A stretch of 64,000 bases of DNA. Source: Marinomonas ostreistagni (GTDB lineage: Bacteria > Pseudomonadota > Gammaproteobacteria > Pseudomonadales > Marinomonadaceae). The notes below the pieces were generated by a model. That model searched no databases. It saw only the letters and a list, made by a program, of their open reading frames with translations, and had not been told where the DNA came from. Location: assembly GCF_016888445.1 (NCBI RefSeq), contig NZ_JAFEKF010000003.1:186001-250000 (forward strand), in the 5' to 3' direction. Both the position numbers and the translations under genes were made by a program. Positions within the stretch are counted from its first letter, which is position 1. Each line of letters opens with the position of its first letter. Shown here piece by piece: positions 36,120-45,137 of the stretch.

Positions 36120-36944
36120 TTATTCACCGACGAATTGACGCAAGCTACCTTGATAAACACGTTGTGGGGCGTGTTGGATATCACCGTTTTGGCGCAAGCT
36201 TTTGAGGATGCTAGGCAGTTTTTGGCGCACTTGTGCAGGTGTCATGCCTGTCTGTAAGGCCGGCGAGTACAATATTTTCAGTAATAGGTAATCCAGCGGT
36301 GACAAGTATGAGTCAATGCTGCGATCGTTGAAGATGGATGGGAAGACATCATCCGAGTCATTGGGTAGCCCCATTAGCTGGGTGATTTCTTCAACGATAC
36401 AATCTAAAAAACGGCCGCGGTGGCGAGCATAGTCGACAGGTATAATAATGGTGCCTTGTTGGATCGCTTGGCGGCTATTGATCTTAAAGTTCCCTAAACA
36501 GACTGCTTCATCCAGGGCTGCACGAATGCGTTCTGGATCACCGATGTATTGGCGTACCTTATCTTCAACCTGATCAAACTGGGTAAAGATAACGAAGATA
36601 TTGGCATTGTTTGGATTTTCAACAAAGGCAATAGGCTGGCCTGTGATCGCAGCAAGATGTTGCATATGGGTGCTGAGTAGTTGATGTTGCAAAGATTCAT
36701 CACCCACCTCGCTACTCATAAACACGCGTATGGGTTGCTCCCAGCGCACTAATTTAGGATTAGCGGTTTCATTGTATTCTCGTTGCAAGGCGATTTTGAT
36801 GAAGCTATCGGCGACATATTGTTCGTTGTGCCAGCGTGGTTGTTCGACATCAGAGGGGCTGTAGGCCTGCGTTAGGGGCGCAAGCCAAAGGGTGCTAAGC
36901 AGGGCAATCGATGTGCATGTTTTAGTGACAATCTTCATCGGCAT
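36120..36944 (-). CDS. Exported DUF2927-type protein
   Basis: 274 residues; ATG at 36944 or 36938, both inside the end of the Nudix gene (reading frames overlap by up to 23 bases). N-terminal signal (SIALLSTLWLAPLTQAYS). DUF2927 features: WEQPIRVFMSS, LAAITGQPIAFVEN, and CIVEEITQLMGLPNDSDD. The VEE sequence takes the place where zinc proteases would have HE. Role unknown, probably periplasmic or secreted. Translational coupling with the Nudix gene suggests a joint function, but none is known. Confidence 0.75.
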   Translation of the reverse strand: MPMKIVTKTCTSIALLSTLWLAPLTQAYSPSDVEQPRWHNEQYVADSFIKIALQREYNETANPKLVRWEQPIRVFMSSEVGDESLQHQLLSTHMQHLAAITGQPIAFVENPNNANIFVIFTQFDQVEDKVRQYIGDPERIRAALDEAVCLGNFKINSRQAIQQGTIIIPVDYARHRGRFLDCIVEEITQLMGLPNDSDDVFPSIFNDRSIDSYLSPLDYLLLKILYSPALQTGMTPAQVRQKLPSILKSLRQNGDIQHAPQRVYQGSLRQFVGE

Positions 36945-37458
36945 TCTCTAGCGTATTCGCAACGTAATGACGTAGAGCATCAAGGGTGTCAGGCGTGAAG
37001 TCAAGTTGATAGGTATTATTCAATATTTCATCAATGGTCAGTTGTTTGACTTCGGCCACTTCACGTGGCTGCAGCGTTAATGCGCCGTGAGCACTTGGAT
37101 CGTAGTGGCAAGTGTAGACTTTACCCCAGATACGAAAGCCTTCTCCCTCAGTAAAAAACACACCTTCACTTTGCAGAGGAATATTGACCCCTAGCTCTTC
37201 TTCCAGTTCGCGCGCAGCACACTCATCGTAGCTTTCACCTGTGGCCACGACGCCGCCCGTTGTGATGCCATAGTAGTTTGGGCAGAAGGCTTTGGTAGCG
37301 GTTCGCTTTTGTAGCAACAGGGTATCAGGGCCTGTGAAGACGAGGATAAACGTGACTCGGTGAATGTCATGCTCGAAGTCCATCAGCCGACGCGGAATAT
37401 CGCCAATAATGTGATTGCTACGGTCGACTAAAGTGATGATTTCATCTGTTTCGGGCAT
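36922..37458 (-). CDS. Nudix hydrolase, YfcD-like
   Basis: 178 residues. Nudix box GVVATGESYDECAARELEEE then LG, with the metal-binding Glu residues intact, in a protein of YfcD/IPP-isomerase-like layout (starts ETDEIITLVDRSNHIIGDIP, HRVTFILVF). It hydrolyses a nucleoside diphosphate-X substrate not specified by sequence. Its 3' end overlaps the DUF2927 start. Confidence 0.87.
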   Translation of the reverse strand: MPETDEIITLVDRSNHIIGDIPRRLMDFEHDIHRVTFILVFTGPDTLLLQKRTATKAFCPNYYGITTGGVVATGESYDECAARELEEELGVNIPLQSEGVFFTEGEGFRIWGKVYTCHYDPSAHGALTLQPREVAEVKQLTIDEILNNTYQLDFTPDTLDALRHYVANTLENADEDCH

Positions 37459-37627
37459 GACGTCTTACTTATTCTGGTAAAAGCAAAAGGTTAACCATTT
37501 ATCCTAGCTTTTAAAAGGGCTGCGGTGCGCTCCTATGCTCTATAAGTGTGCTAAATACGACGCGGCAGCGCTGATCACTGAGATCGCTTCTATACTCATA
37601 ACATGATGTATTGAGGGAGGAGTGTGG

Positions 37628-38641
37628 ATGCAGATCCCAGATAACGACTTTTTGGCTTTCACATTGGCGCATCCAGATCAACAGGCGCCTTTTGCGCAAG
37701 CCTTTCCTGGCGGTATGGCGTATGTGGAGCAAGTCGGTGTACTACGTATTGTGCCAGAACATAGCTGTGCTGATCGCGTTATTTTATCAAGCGGTATACA
37801 TGGCAATGAAACCGCTCCCATGGAGCTTTTAAATGAGCTATTGCGTGACATTCTTGGCGGGCGGTTAACACCTGTGGTGCCGCTTTTGTTTATTATCGGA
37901 CACCCGCAAGCTGCGGTGGCGCAAACACGCTTTTGTGAGGTGAATTTAAATCGATTATTTCAAGGGGCTTGGCAGCGTTATCAAGGTAGAGAGGTTGAGC
38001 GTGCGCAGCAGCTTGAGCAACAGGTGGCGCGCTTCTTTGACGATCCGCAGGCGACAGGTAAAAAGCTGCACTATGACCTGCATACGGCGATCCGAGCGTC
38101 AGCTTATGAGACGTTTGCAGTGCATCCTTATACGTCTGGTAAACCCTATCAAGACGAGCAATTTGGTTTGTATGCCGCAATGGGGCTTGAGGCCGTATTA
38201 CTATCGCATCAGCCGACAACGACTTTTTCTTATCATTCTTATGCCACCCATGGCGCTGAAGCGGCGACCATTGAGCTGGGTAAAGTGCGTCCATTTGGCG
38301 CCAACGACCTGAGCCAGCTGCAACAGATGCGTGAGGTATTAACGCAAATGATCCGTACTGGCCAGTTGGCCACTAAAGCTTATCAAGAGACGCTAAAATG
38401 CTTTGCAGTTGTAGATGTACTGGTGAAAGATGCGCCGGATTTTGAGCTAGGGGTATCAAACGCTGTACCTAACTTTACGGCATTTGAGCAAGGGGAAGCG
38501 TTAGCCTGGTCGAGCCAAAACCGTTACATCGTCAAGCAGACGGGCGATGCTTTGGTCTTTCCTAATACAGATATACCTGTGGGTCAGCGGGCGGGTCTAG
38601 TGGTGAGGCAATGTGATTGGGATAAAGTGAGAAGCGTCTGA
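37628..38641 (+). CDS. astE: Succinylglutamate desuccinylase
   Basis: 337 residues from the ATG at 37628 (GGGAGGAG upstream); an in-frame GTG is 6 bases earlier. Last enzyme of the AST arginine-catabolic pathway, N-succinylglutamate to glutamate plus succinate. Zinc ligands in SSGIHGNETAPMELLNELL (His, Glu) and KLHYDLHTAIRAS (His), plus NLNRLF and the catalytic Glu in AATIELGKVRPFG. No other ast gene is in the window, though astE is often separate from astCADB. Confidence 0.92.
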   Translation: MQIPDNDFLAFTLAHPDQQAPFAQAFPGGMAYVEQVGVLRIVPEHSCADRVILSSGIHGNETAPMELLNELLRDILGGRLTPVVPLLFIIGHPQAAVAQTRFCEVNLNRLFQGAWQRYQGREVERAQQLEQQVARFFDDPQATGKKLHYDLHTAIRASAYETFAVHPYTSGKPYQDEQFGLYAAMGLEAVLLSHQPTTTFSYHSYATHGAEAATIELGKVRPFGANDLSQLQQMREVLTQMIRTGQLATKAYQETLKCFAVVDVLVKDAPDFELGVSNAVPNFTAFEQGEALAWSSQNRYIVKQTGDALVFPNTDIPVGQRAGLVVRQCDWDKVRSV

Positions 38642-38681
38642 TTAGCTTAGGGGGATTGAGTCGATGCGGGTTTATTGATAT

Positions 38682-38696
38682 TGTTATGTTATAACA
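38682..38696 (+). promoter_or_regulatory. Zur box upstream of znuA
   Basis: TGTTATGTTATAACA matches the Zur operator core TGTTATAnTATAACA at all but one defined base and ends 22 bases before the znuA ATG. Predicts zinc-dependent repression. Confidence 0.87.
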
Positions 38697-38718
38697 TCTT
38701 TGGATTGGATTTCTTGTC

Positions 38719-39822
38719 ATGATTAAATACGTTTTACCCGCTTCGTTGCTATTGTCTGTCTCAGCCTTTGCGCAAACTCAAGTCGTCACTACGGTGAAGC
38801 CCGTTTCGATGATCGTATCGGCAATTGGTCAAGAGCATGTTGCGGTTGAGCAGCTGGTGAACAATCAAGCGTCGCCGCACGATTTTGCCATGCGCCCTTC
38901 AGATCTACGTAAGCTTAATCAAGCAGATTTAGTGGTGTGGGTGGGTGAGTCCTTGGAAACATTCATGGAAAAGCCATTGGCAAACTTAGCCGCACAAAAA
39001 GATGTAGAGTGGATGGCACTGGATGGTGCTTTCTTGCGTGAATTTGGTGATAAGACCGAGCATGACCACCCAGGTCACGATCATGCTGCGCACGACGAGC
39101 ATGATGACCACGGTCATGACGAGCATGATGACCACGGTCATGACGAGCATGATGACCACGGTCACGACGAGCATGATGACCACGGTCACGACGAGCATGA
39201 TGACCACGGTCATGACGAGCATGATGACCACGGTCACGACGAGCACGATGATCACGGTCACGACGAGCATGATGATCACGGACATGAAGGTCATCATCAC
39301 GATCATACCGGCACAGATCCACACGTTTGGTTAGATCCTGTCAATGCAGAGCTTTTGGCCAAAGCTGTCACAGCGCGATTGGTCGAAATCGACCCTCAGC
39401 ACCAAGCGGATTACCAAGCAAACCTTGCAGCGTTTATAAGTAGTGTTGAGCAAGCCGATCGTCATGTTGCAAAGCAGCTTTCTAGTGTTTTAGAGGTGCC
39501 TTACTTTGTCTTCCATGAAGCCTACGGTTACTTTGAAAATCACTACGGCTTAAACAATCAAGGGGCTATCACTGTCAGCCCAGAGCGTAAACCTGGTGCA
39601 CAAACTGTCGCGCGTATTCGCGAGCAGATCGAAGATCACAGTGTGTCTTGTGTGTTCAGTGAGCCTCAGTTTAGCCCTGCGATTGTCGACACACTCATCG
39701 AAGACACGGATGTAAAAACAGCGACGTTGGATCCTTTAGGAACCAATATTGAGCTGGGGCCAAACAGCTATGCCTTGTTCTTAAAAGGTTTGGCGGATCA
39801 ATACACCGCTTGCCTAAAATAA
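38719..39822 (+). CDS. znuA: Zinc ABC transporter periplasmic binding protein ZnuA
   Basis: 367 residues. Signal peptide (YVLPASLLLSVSAFAQT), then the cluster A-I binding fold: TTVKPVSMIVSAI, NNQASPHDFAMRPSDLRKL (His ligand), and the second half with GTDPHVWLDP (His ligand), VFHEAYGYFENHYG (His ligand) and SEPQFSP. Between them lies an enlarged His/Asp/Glu loop that captures zinc, made of eight copies of HDEHDDHG plus flanking His residues. The E. coli loop is shorter and not repeated. Preceded by a Zur box. znuC/znuB are not adjacent in the window. Confidence 0.95.
   Translation: MIKYVLPASLLLSVSAFAQTQVVTTVKPVSMIVSAIGQEHVAVEQLVNNQASPHDFAMRPSDLRKLNQADLVVWVGESLETFMEKPLANLAAQKDVEWMALDGAFLREFGDKTEHDHPGHDHAAHDEHDDHGHDEHDDHGHDEHDDHGHDEHDDHGHDEHDDHGHDEHDDHGHDEHDDHGHDEHDDHGHEGHHHDHTGTDPHVWLDPVNAELLAKAVTARLVEIDPQHQADYQANLAAFISSVEQADRHVAKQLSSVLEVPYFVFHEAYGYFENHYGLNNQGAITVSPERKPGAQTVARIREQIEDHSVSCVFSEPQFSPAIVDTLIEDTDVKTATLDPLGTNIELGPNSYALFLKGLADQYTACLK
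39091..39282 (+). repeat. Eight tandem 24-bp repeats inside znuA
   Basis: Eight exact-length units encode HDEHDDHG. The units are nearly identical at DNA level; only His, Asp and Gly third positions vary (CAC/CAT, GAC/GAT, GGT/GGA). It encodes residues 125-188. Confidence 0.95.
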
Positions 39823-39828
39823 TCCTCA

Positions 39829-39862
39829 AAGGCGCCTACCAATCGTGGTAGGCGTTCTTTCT
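39829..39862 (+). terminator. znuA terminator
   Basis: CGCCTACCA, ATCG loop, TGGTAGGCG, then TTCTTTCTTTC. Confidence 0.85.
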
Positions 39863-39908
39863 TTCCCTCTGTATAATGGGCGCTGTATTCATCAACGTGA
39901 ATGAGCCC

Positions 39909-40889
39909 ATGAGCGATCAACAACAAGCAACGTTAACGTGTGATGCTAGCCAGTTAATTAGCAGCGCAAAAACCACACTCACGACTCAAGGACAGGCCCT
40001 AATTGGCTTGGCTGAGCGCATCGATCAACAGTTTGCACAGGCCGTTGATATCATTCTTAGTGGCAAAGGCCGCACTATTATCTGTGGTATGGGGAAATCA
40101 GGCATTGTCGGTAAAAAAATCGCCGCGACCTTGGCTTCCACCGGTACCCCTTCATTTTTTATGCATCCAGGAGAAGCCTTTCATGGCGATCTTGGGATGG
40201 TGCACGCAGACGATACGCTTGTCTTAATCAGTTATTCTGGTGAAACCGAAGAAGTTATTCGTTTATTACCTTCCCTGCAGAACTTTGGCAACCGTGCGAT
40301 TGCGATTGTGGGGAACCCTCAATCGACGTTGGCGCAGCATTGCGACTGTGTTTTGGATATCACAATTGATCGCGAGGTATGCCCTAATAATTTGGCGCCA
40401 ACCACCTCGACGACTATGACGATCGCGATGGGTGATGCCCTGGCGGTTGCATTGATGCAATGCCGTGATTTTCAGCCACAGGATTTTGCTCGCTTCCATC
40501 CAGGTGGTAGTTTAGGGCGCAAACTGCTGACCCGTGTACGGGATCTGATGCACAAAGATAATCTACCGTTTTGTACGCCTCAAACGTCTTTGCAAGAAGC
40601 CATTGCCGTGATGACAGAAGGGCGACGCGGTGTGGTGCTAGTAAAAGACGGTGCGCGCTTAGTGGGCATCTTCACCGATGGCGACTTGCGCCGCGCAATG
40701 CTGAAAGACGCGGCTGGCATGTTGTCCAAAACCATGGCCGAGTTGATGACGGCGAACCCTAAGACGATTTCGCAAGATACCATGATTGTCGAAGCCGAAG
40801 AGCGCATGTTGCGCGATAAAATTACGCTTCTAGTCGCTGTTGATGACGCTGAAAATGTCGTTGGCCTATTAGAAATCTACGACCGTTAA
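39909..40889 (+). CDS. kdsD: D-arabinose 5-phosphate isomerase
   Basis: 326 residues from the ATG at 39909; a TATAAT at 39872 is a possible -10. Converts ribulose-5-P to arabinose-5-P, the first step to Kdo. N-terminal SIS domain (about 35-170: GKGRTIICGMGKSGIVGKKI, STGTPSFFMHPGEAFHGDLG, SYSGETEEV) and two CBS domains at the C-terminus (from about 205). First gene of a Kdo operon; kdsA follows after 19 bases. Confidence 0.95.
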   Translation: MSDQQQATLTCDASQLISSAKTTLTTQGQALIGLAERIDQQFAQAVDIILSGKGRTIICGMGKSGIVGKKIAATLASTGTPSFFMHPGEAFHGDLGMVHADDTLVLISYSGETEEVIRLLPSLQNFGNRAIAIVGNPQSTLAQHCDCVLDITIDREVCPNNLAPTTSTTMTIAMGDALAVALMQCRDFQPQDFARFHPGGSLGRKLLTRVRDLMHKDNLPFCTPQTSLQEAIAVMTEGRRGVVLVKDGARLVGIFTDGDLRRAMLKDAAGMLSKTMAELMTANPKTISQDTMIVEAEERMLRDKITLLVAVDDAENVVGLLEIYDR

Positions 40890-40905
40890 ACGAAAGGAAT
40901 ACTGA

Positions 40906-41765
<860 letters not shown>

Positions 41766-41766
<1 letters not shown>

Positions 41767-42356
41767 TGGATACTCGGTTGTTAGCGCAATATGAGCAGCT
41801 GGAGCAGGGCAATCTTTTGATGAAAAAGTTGCCTTATCTGAAGCTGGTGATTTTTGATGTCGACGGTGTGTTGACCGATGGCGGTTTACTGTACGGTGCG
41901 CACGGCGAAGAATTAAAGCGCTTTAACGTCAAAGATGGCGTGGCGCTTAAGCTGTTGCCACAATGGGGCGTTGAAGTCGCCGTGATTACTGCGAAAGATT
42001 CCGCCCCGTTACGTAAGCGAATGACCGACCTTGGCGTGAAGCATGTTTATTACGGCTGTCATGATAAAGCTGCGGCATTTGCTGAACTCATGGCAACTTT
42101 GGCGCTTGAGCCGGAGCAGGTGGCTTATGTCGGCGATGATGTCATTGACCTTCAAGTAATGCCTAAAATAGGCATTTCTATGTGTCCTAATGATGCCCAT
42201 ACGCTGCTTTTGCGTCACTGTGATATCACGCTTAAACGCGCAGGTGGGCAAGGCGTTGCACGTGAAGTCGCTGATTTAGTGCTGGCCACACGCATGAGCC
42301 TTGAAGCGGCCTATGAGTTGGCACAACGCCCCGAGTTCGAAAAGAAGGACAACTAA
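41766..42356 (+). CDS. kdsC: Kdo-8-phosphate phosphatase
   Basis: 196 residues. HAD hydrolase that removes phosphate from Kdo-8-P. Motif I FDVDGVLTDGG with nucleophile Asp31 and Asp33; motif II TAKDSAPLRKR; motif IV GDDVIDLQVM. No large cap domain, as usual for this tetrameric enzyme. Start and stop both overlap neighbours as TAATG. In E. coli kdsC leads into lptC; here kdsB comes next. Confidence 0.96.
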
Positions 42357-43123
42357 TGAATTTGCCTAACTTTCATATTGTGATTCCTGCACGTTTTGCT
42401 TCGCAGCGATTTCCACAAAAGATGTTGGCTGATCTAGCCGGTAAACCAGTGGTGCAGTGGGTGTACGAGCTGGCGCTTAAAGCGGGTGCAGAGTCGGTGA
42501 CGATCGCCACGGACCATGCGGATATTTTCTCTGCGGCACAAGCCTTTGGAGCGGATGTGGTCATGACTCGTACCGACCATGAAAATGGTACCGAGCGCCT
42601 AGCAGAGGTAGCACAATTAAAAGGCTGGTCGGGCGATGAGATCGTGGTGAATGTTCAAGGCGATGAGCCATTGTTGCCGATTGCTTTGATTCATGATGCA
42701 GTGAAAGCCCTAGCGGATGATGCAGAATCAGAAATGGCAACGGTTGCTTGCCCGATTCATCGTAGTGAAGACATTTTTAACCCTAGTGTCGTCAAAGTCG
42801 TGTGTGATGCTAAAGGCCGCGCGTTGTACTTTAGTCGCGCCACTATGCCATGGGATCGTGACGGTTTTGCTGAGCAACCTGCGCAGATCAGTGCTGATTA
42901 TCCCGCCTTGCGTCACGTTGGCCTATATGTCTACCGAGTGTCTTTGTTGGGCCGCTATGCCCAGATGCCGATGTCGCCACTAGAAAAGTGGGAAAAGCTG
43001 GAGCAACTACGCTTTTTACATCAGGGTATTAAGGTTCAGGTGGCGCTGACACAGGAGCTACCGCCCCATGGCGTGGATACGCCTGAAGATCTTGCCGCAC
43101 TGAGCGCCAAGCTCGGGCGCTAG
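42356..43123 (+). CDS. kdsB: CMP-Kdo synthetase
   Basis: 255 residues. Activates Kdo with CTP to CMP-Kdo. N-terminal IVIPARFASQRFPQKMLADL, VQGDEPLLP and the C-terminal EKWEKLEQLRFL are family marks. Its ATG overlaps the kdsC stop. It completes the pathway kdsD-A-C-B in the order of reactions 1, 2, 3, 4. A GspN-like gene begins 9 bases later. Confidence 0.96.
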   Translation: MNLPNFHIVIPARFASQRFPQKMLADLAGKPVVQWVYELALKAGAESVTIATDHADIFSAAQAFGADVVMTRTDHENGTERLAEVAQLKGWSGDEIVVNVQGDEPLLPIALIHDAVKALADDAESEMATVACPIHRSEDIFNPSVVKVVCDAKGRALYFSRATMPWDRDGFAEQPAQISADYPALRHVGLYVYRVSLLGRYAQMPMSPLEKWEKLEQLRFLHQGIKVQVALTQELPPHGVDTPEDLAALSAKLGR

Positions 43124-43132
43124 GGCCTGTTC

Positions 43133-43882
43133 GTGAAGCGTTATAAAGTCAATGCGAGCCTAGCCAGTCTGCTCGGCTTTGTAACGCTTTTGGTCGTCTT
43201 ATTTTGTCTACCGTTAACAATATGGCAGTCGCTATTGCAGCAAGCTTTGCCTAGTAATTGGGGGCTACAGACGTTATCTGGGCATTGGTGGCGTGGTCAG
43301 GCGGTCGTTCAGCTTTCCAATCAACTTTCCTCTGCATCCCTTTCGTGGTCAAAATCTCATCTTTTGGAGCCTTTTGAATGGTCACTTGCGCACCCTGATG
43401 CATCTGCCAGCGGGCGCTTTACGGTAAGCTTCAGTCAGTCAACAATCTGGCTTGATCAGGGTTATATTCGCCCTAAGTTAATCAATCGCTTGATACCGGC
43501 CAAGCAAAACGTGGTGTTAGCTGGAGAGGATATTCAGCTTGAGCAGTGGCAGCTAAACTATGATTGGCAATCTCAGCAATGGCGACAACTCATGGGACAA
43601 GCGCATTGGTCTAATGGTCTGATTAAGCATCGCCTCAACGGTTATTCCACTCAAACTCACGTTGATCATTGGTACGCTGAAGTCACTCTTGAAGCGGATC
43701 GACCGCAACTGGTGTTAAACGAAAGATTGACTCAACAACCGTTGCTGGAGCTAATGCTGCGACCTGATCTTGAGCTTGAGCTCACGGTAATGCCATCCAT
43801 GCTGGAAGCGCTTGGGCAGCGTTGGCCAGGAAAACCTCAGTACCCTGCCTTTGTGATGGTGCAACCTTTGGCTTGGGATTAG
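43133..43882 (+). CDS. GspN-like (type II secretion N) protein
   Basis: 249 residues from a GTG start. Single N-terminal membrane helix (LASLLGFVTLLVVLFCLPLT) and a periplasmic beta-rich domain with the GspN-type LPSNWGLQTLSGHWWRGQAV and Trp-rich strands. GspN is a minor T2SS component, but no other T2SS gene is here and the gene is last in the Kdo operon, so a general envelope role is as likely. Confidence in the family is moderate. Confidence 0.65.
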   Translation: MKRYKVNASLASLLGFVTLLVVLFCLPLTIWQSLLQQALPSNWGLQTLSGHWWRGQAVVQLSNQLSSASLSWSKSHLLEPFEWSLAHPDASASGRFTVSFSQSTIWLDQGYIRPKLINRLIPAKQNVVLAGEDIQLEQWQLNYDWQSQQWRQLMGQAHWSNGLIKHRLNGYSTQTHVDHWYAEVTLEADRPQLVLNERLTQQPLLELMLRPDLELELTVMPSMLEALGQRWPGKPQYPAFVMVQPLAWD

Positions 43883-43927
43883 GAATAGAAAGCGCTTTCT
43901 AAGAAATAAGCACATATATGGGTAACT

Positions 43928-43962
43928 AAAAGCGTGCTATGGCTATAGCGTGCTTTTTTTGG
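43928..43962 (+). terminator. Terminator of the kds operon
   Basis: AAAGCGTGCTAT, GGCT loop, ATAGCGTGCTTTTTTT; a 12-bp RNA stem containing two G-U pairs, then T-run. Confidence 0.75.
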
Positions 43963-44006
43963 CTTAATGTAAATCTTATGGGATGTTTACTGGGTAGTGC
44001 GCGGTC

Positions 44007-45137
44007 ATGACGCAAATGGATCAATCAGCGCGAGTCATTACATGCAGTCACTGTGGCTTAAAGACTATGGTGCCTAGGCTTATGCCGAAGCAAAAAGCCC
44101 ATTGCCCCCGCTGTGATCATGTACTGACTATGCTTCAGCCGAACTGGGCAGAAAAAATGCTGGCGCTGAGTTGTTCAGCCTTATTGTTACTAGTGTTGGC
44201 GCTTACCTTCTCCTTTTTATCGTTTGATATTAATGGTCTCAAAACCTCCATTACCTTGTTTTCTGTGGTTGAGACACTCGCCGAACAAATGTATTTAGGC
44301 CTGGCAATATTGATCTTTACGGTCTGTATTGCGCTTCCTGGTTGTGTGTTGGTGATGCTGGTTATGTGGGGCATTGCCATTAAATGGCAGCTCGGTGTGA
44401 CGGCCGCCCAAGCCCAAATCCGCTGGTGTTTTAGCTTCCTTAAGTGGTGCATGCCTGAAGTCTTTATCGTTGGCGCCTTGATCAGTATGGTCAAACTGGT
44501 GGCCATGGCGGACATTGGTTTGGGGCCAGCGTTTTATTTTTATGGCGGTTTTATCGTGATGTTTATATTGACCCTGATGCATCTTGATCGCCGCCAAATC
44601 GAGTTGGCTTTACTAAAGAAAATTCCTACTGAAAATCGTCCTATTAGAGCGCAACAACGGCTGCAATGGACTTGGGCATTACTGCTGACGTCAGTATTAC
44701 TGTACTTGCCCGCTAATCTACTCCCAATTATGACCACTCAATTTTTAGGCGACGCAGAACCTTCTACTATTGTCGCGGGGGTAATTACCATGTGGCAAAA
44801 CGGTTCTTACTTTATCGCCATGGTAATTTTTATCGCCAGTATCATGGTGCCGATCTTCAAAATTTTAGCATTAGCCTTTTTAAGTTATTCGGTGCAATCG
44901 CGCCGCTCTTTCAGTAGCCAGCAACGTTATATTTTATACCGTGTCACTGAATTGATGGGACGTTGGTCGATGATCGATGTGTTTGTGGTGGCGATCTTAG
45001 CGGGGTTAGTGCAATTAGGCAGCACCATGAGTGTCTTTCCTGGGCCCGCTGTGGTGGCATTTTGTGCGGTCGTTATCTTGACCATGCTGGCCGCTTTATC
45101 GTTTGACAGTCGTCTGTTATGGGAGCAAGAGTCATGA
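44007..45137 (+). CDS. pqiA: PqiA-like inner-membrane protein (lipid transport)
   Basis: 376 residues with about eight membrane helices in two PqiA repeats. A zinc ribbon, CSHCGLKTM then CPRCDHVLTM, opens the first half. The second half (from about residue 218, RLQWTWALLLTSVLLYLPAN then LLPIM) has no Cys pair at the equivalent place, so the second ribbon of longer PqiA/YebS proteins is missing. With PqiB and PqiC it forms a trans-envelope lipid conduit. Overlaps pqiB by ATGA. Confidence 0.9.
   Translation: MTQMDQSARVITCSHCGLKTMVPRLMPKQKAHCPRCDHVLTMLQPNWAEKMLALSCSALLLLVLALTFSFLSFDINGLKTSITLFSVVETLAEQMYLGLAILIFTVCIALPGCVLVMLVMWGIAIKWQLGVTAAQAQIRWCFSFLKWCMPEVFIVGALISMVKLVAMADIGLGPAFYFYGGFIVMFILTLMHLDRRQIELALLKKIPTENRPIRAQQRLQWTWALLLTSVLLYLPANLLPIMTTQFLGDAEPSTIVAGVITMWQNGSYFIAMVIFIASIMVPIFKILALAFLSYSVQSRRSFSSQQRYILYRVTELMGRWSMIDVFVVAILAGLVQLGSTMSVFPGPAVVAFCAVVILTMLAALSFDSRLLWEQES

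Noticed and set aside
39091-39282. CRISPR array
   Set aside because: The repeats are contiguous with no spacers and are in frame inside znuA.
38963-39334. Long open frames on both strands in the znuA repeat (Met-Thr rich on the plus strand, Arg-His rich or Val-Ile rich on the minus strand)
   Set aside because: They result from the 24-bp repeat having no stop in several frames; low-complexity products without ribosome sites, inside a real znuA.
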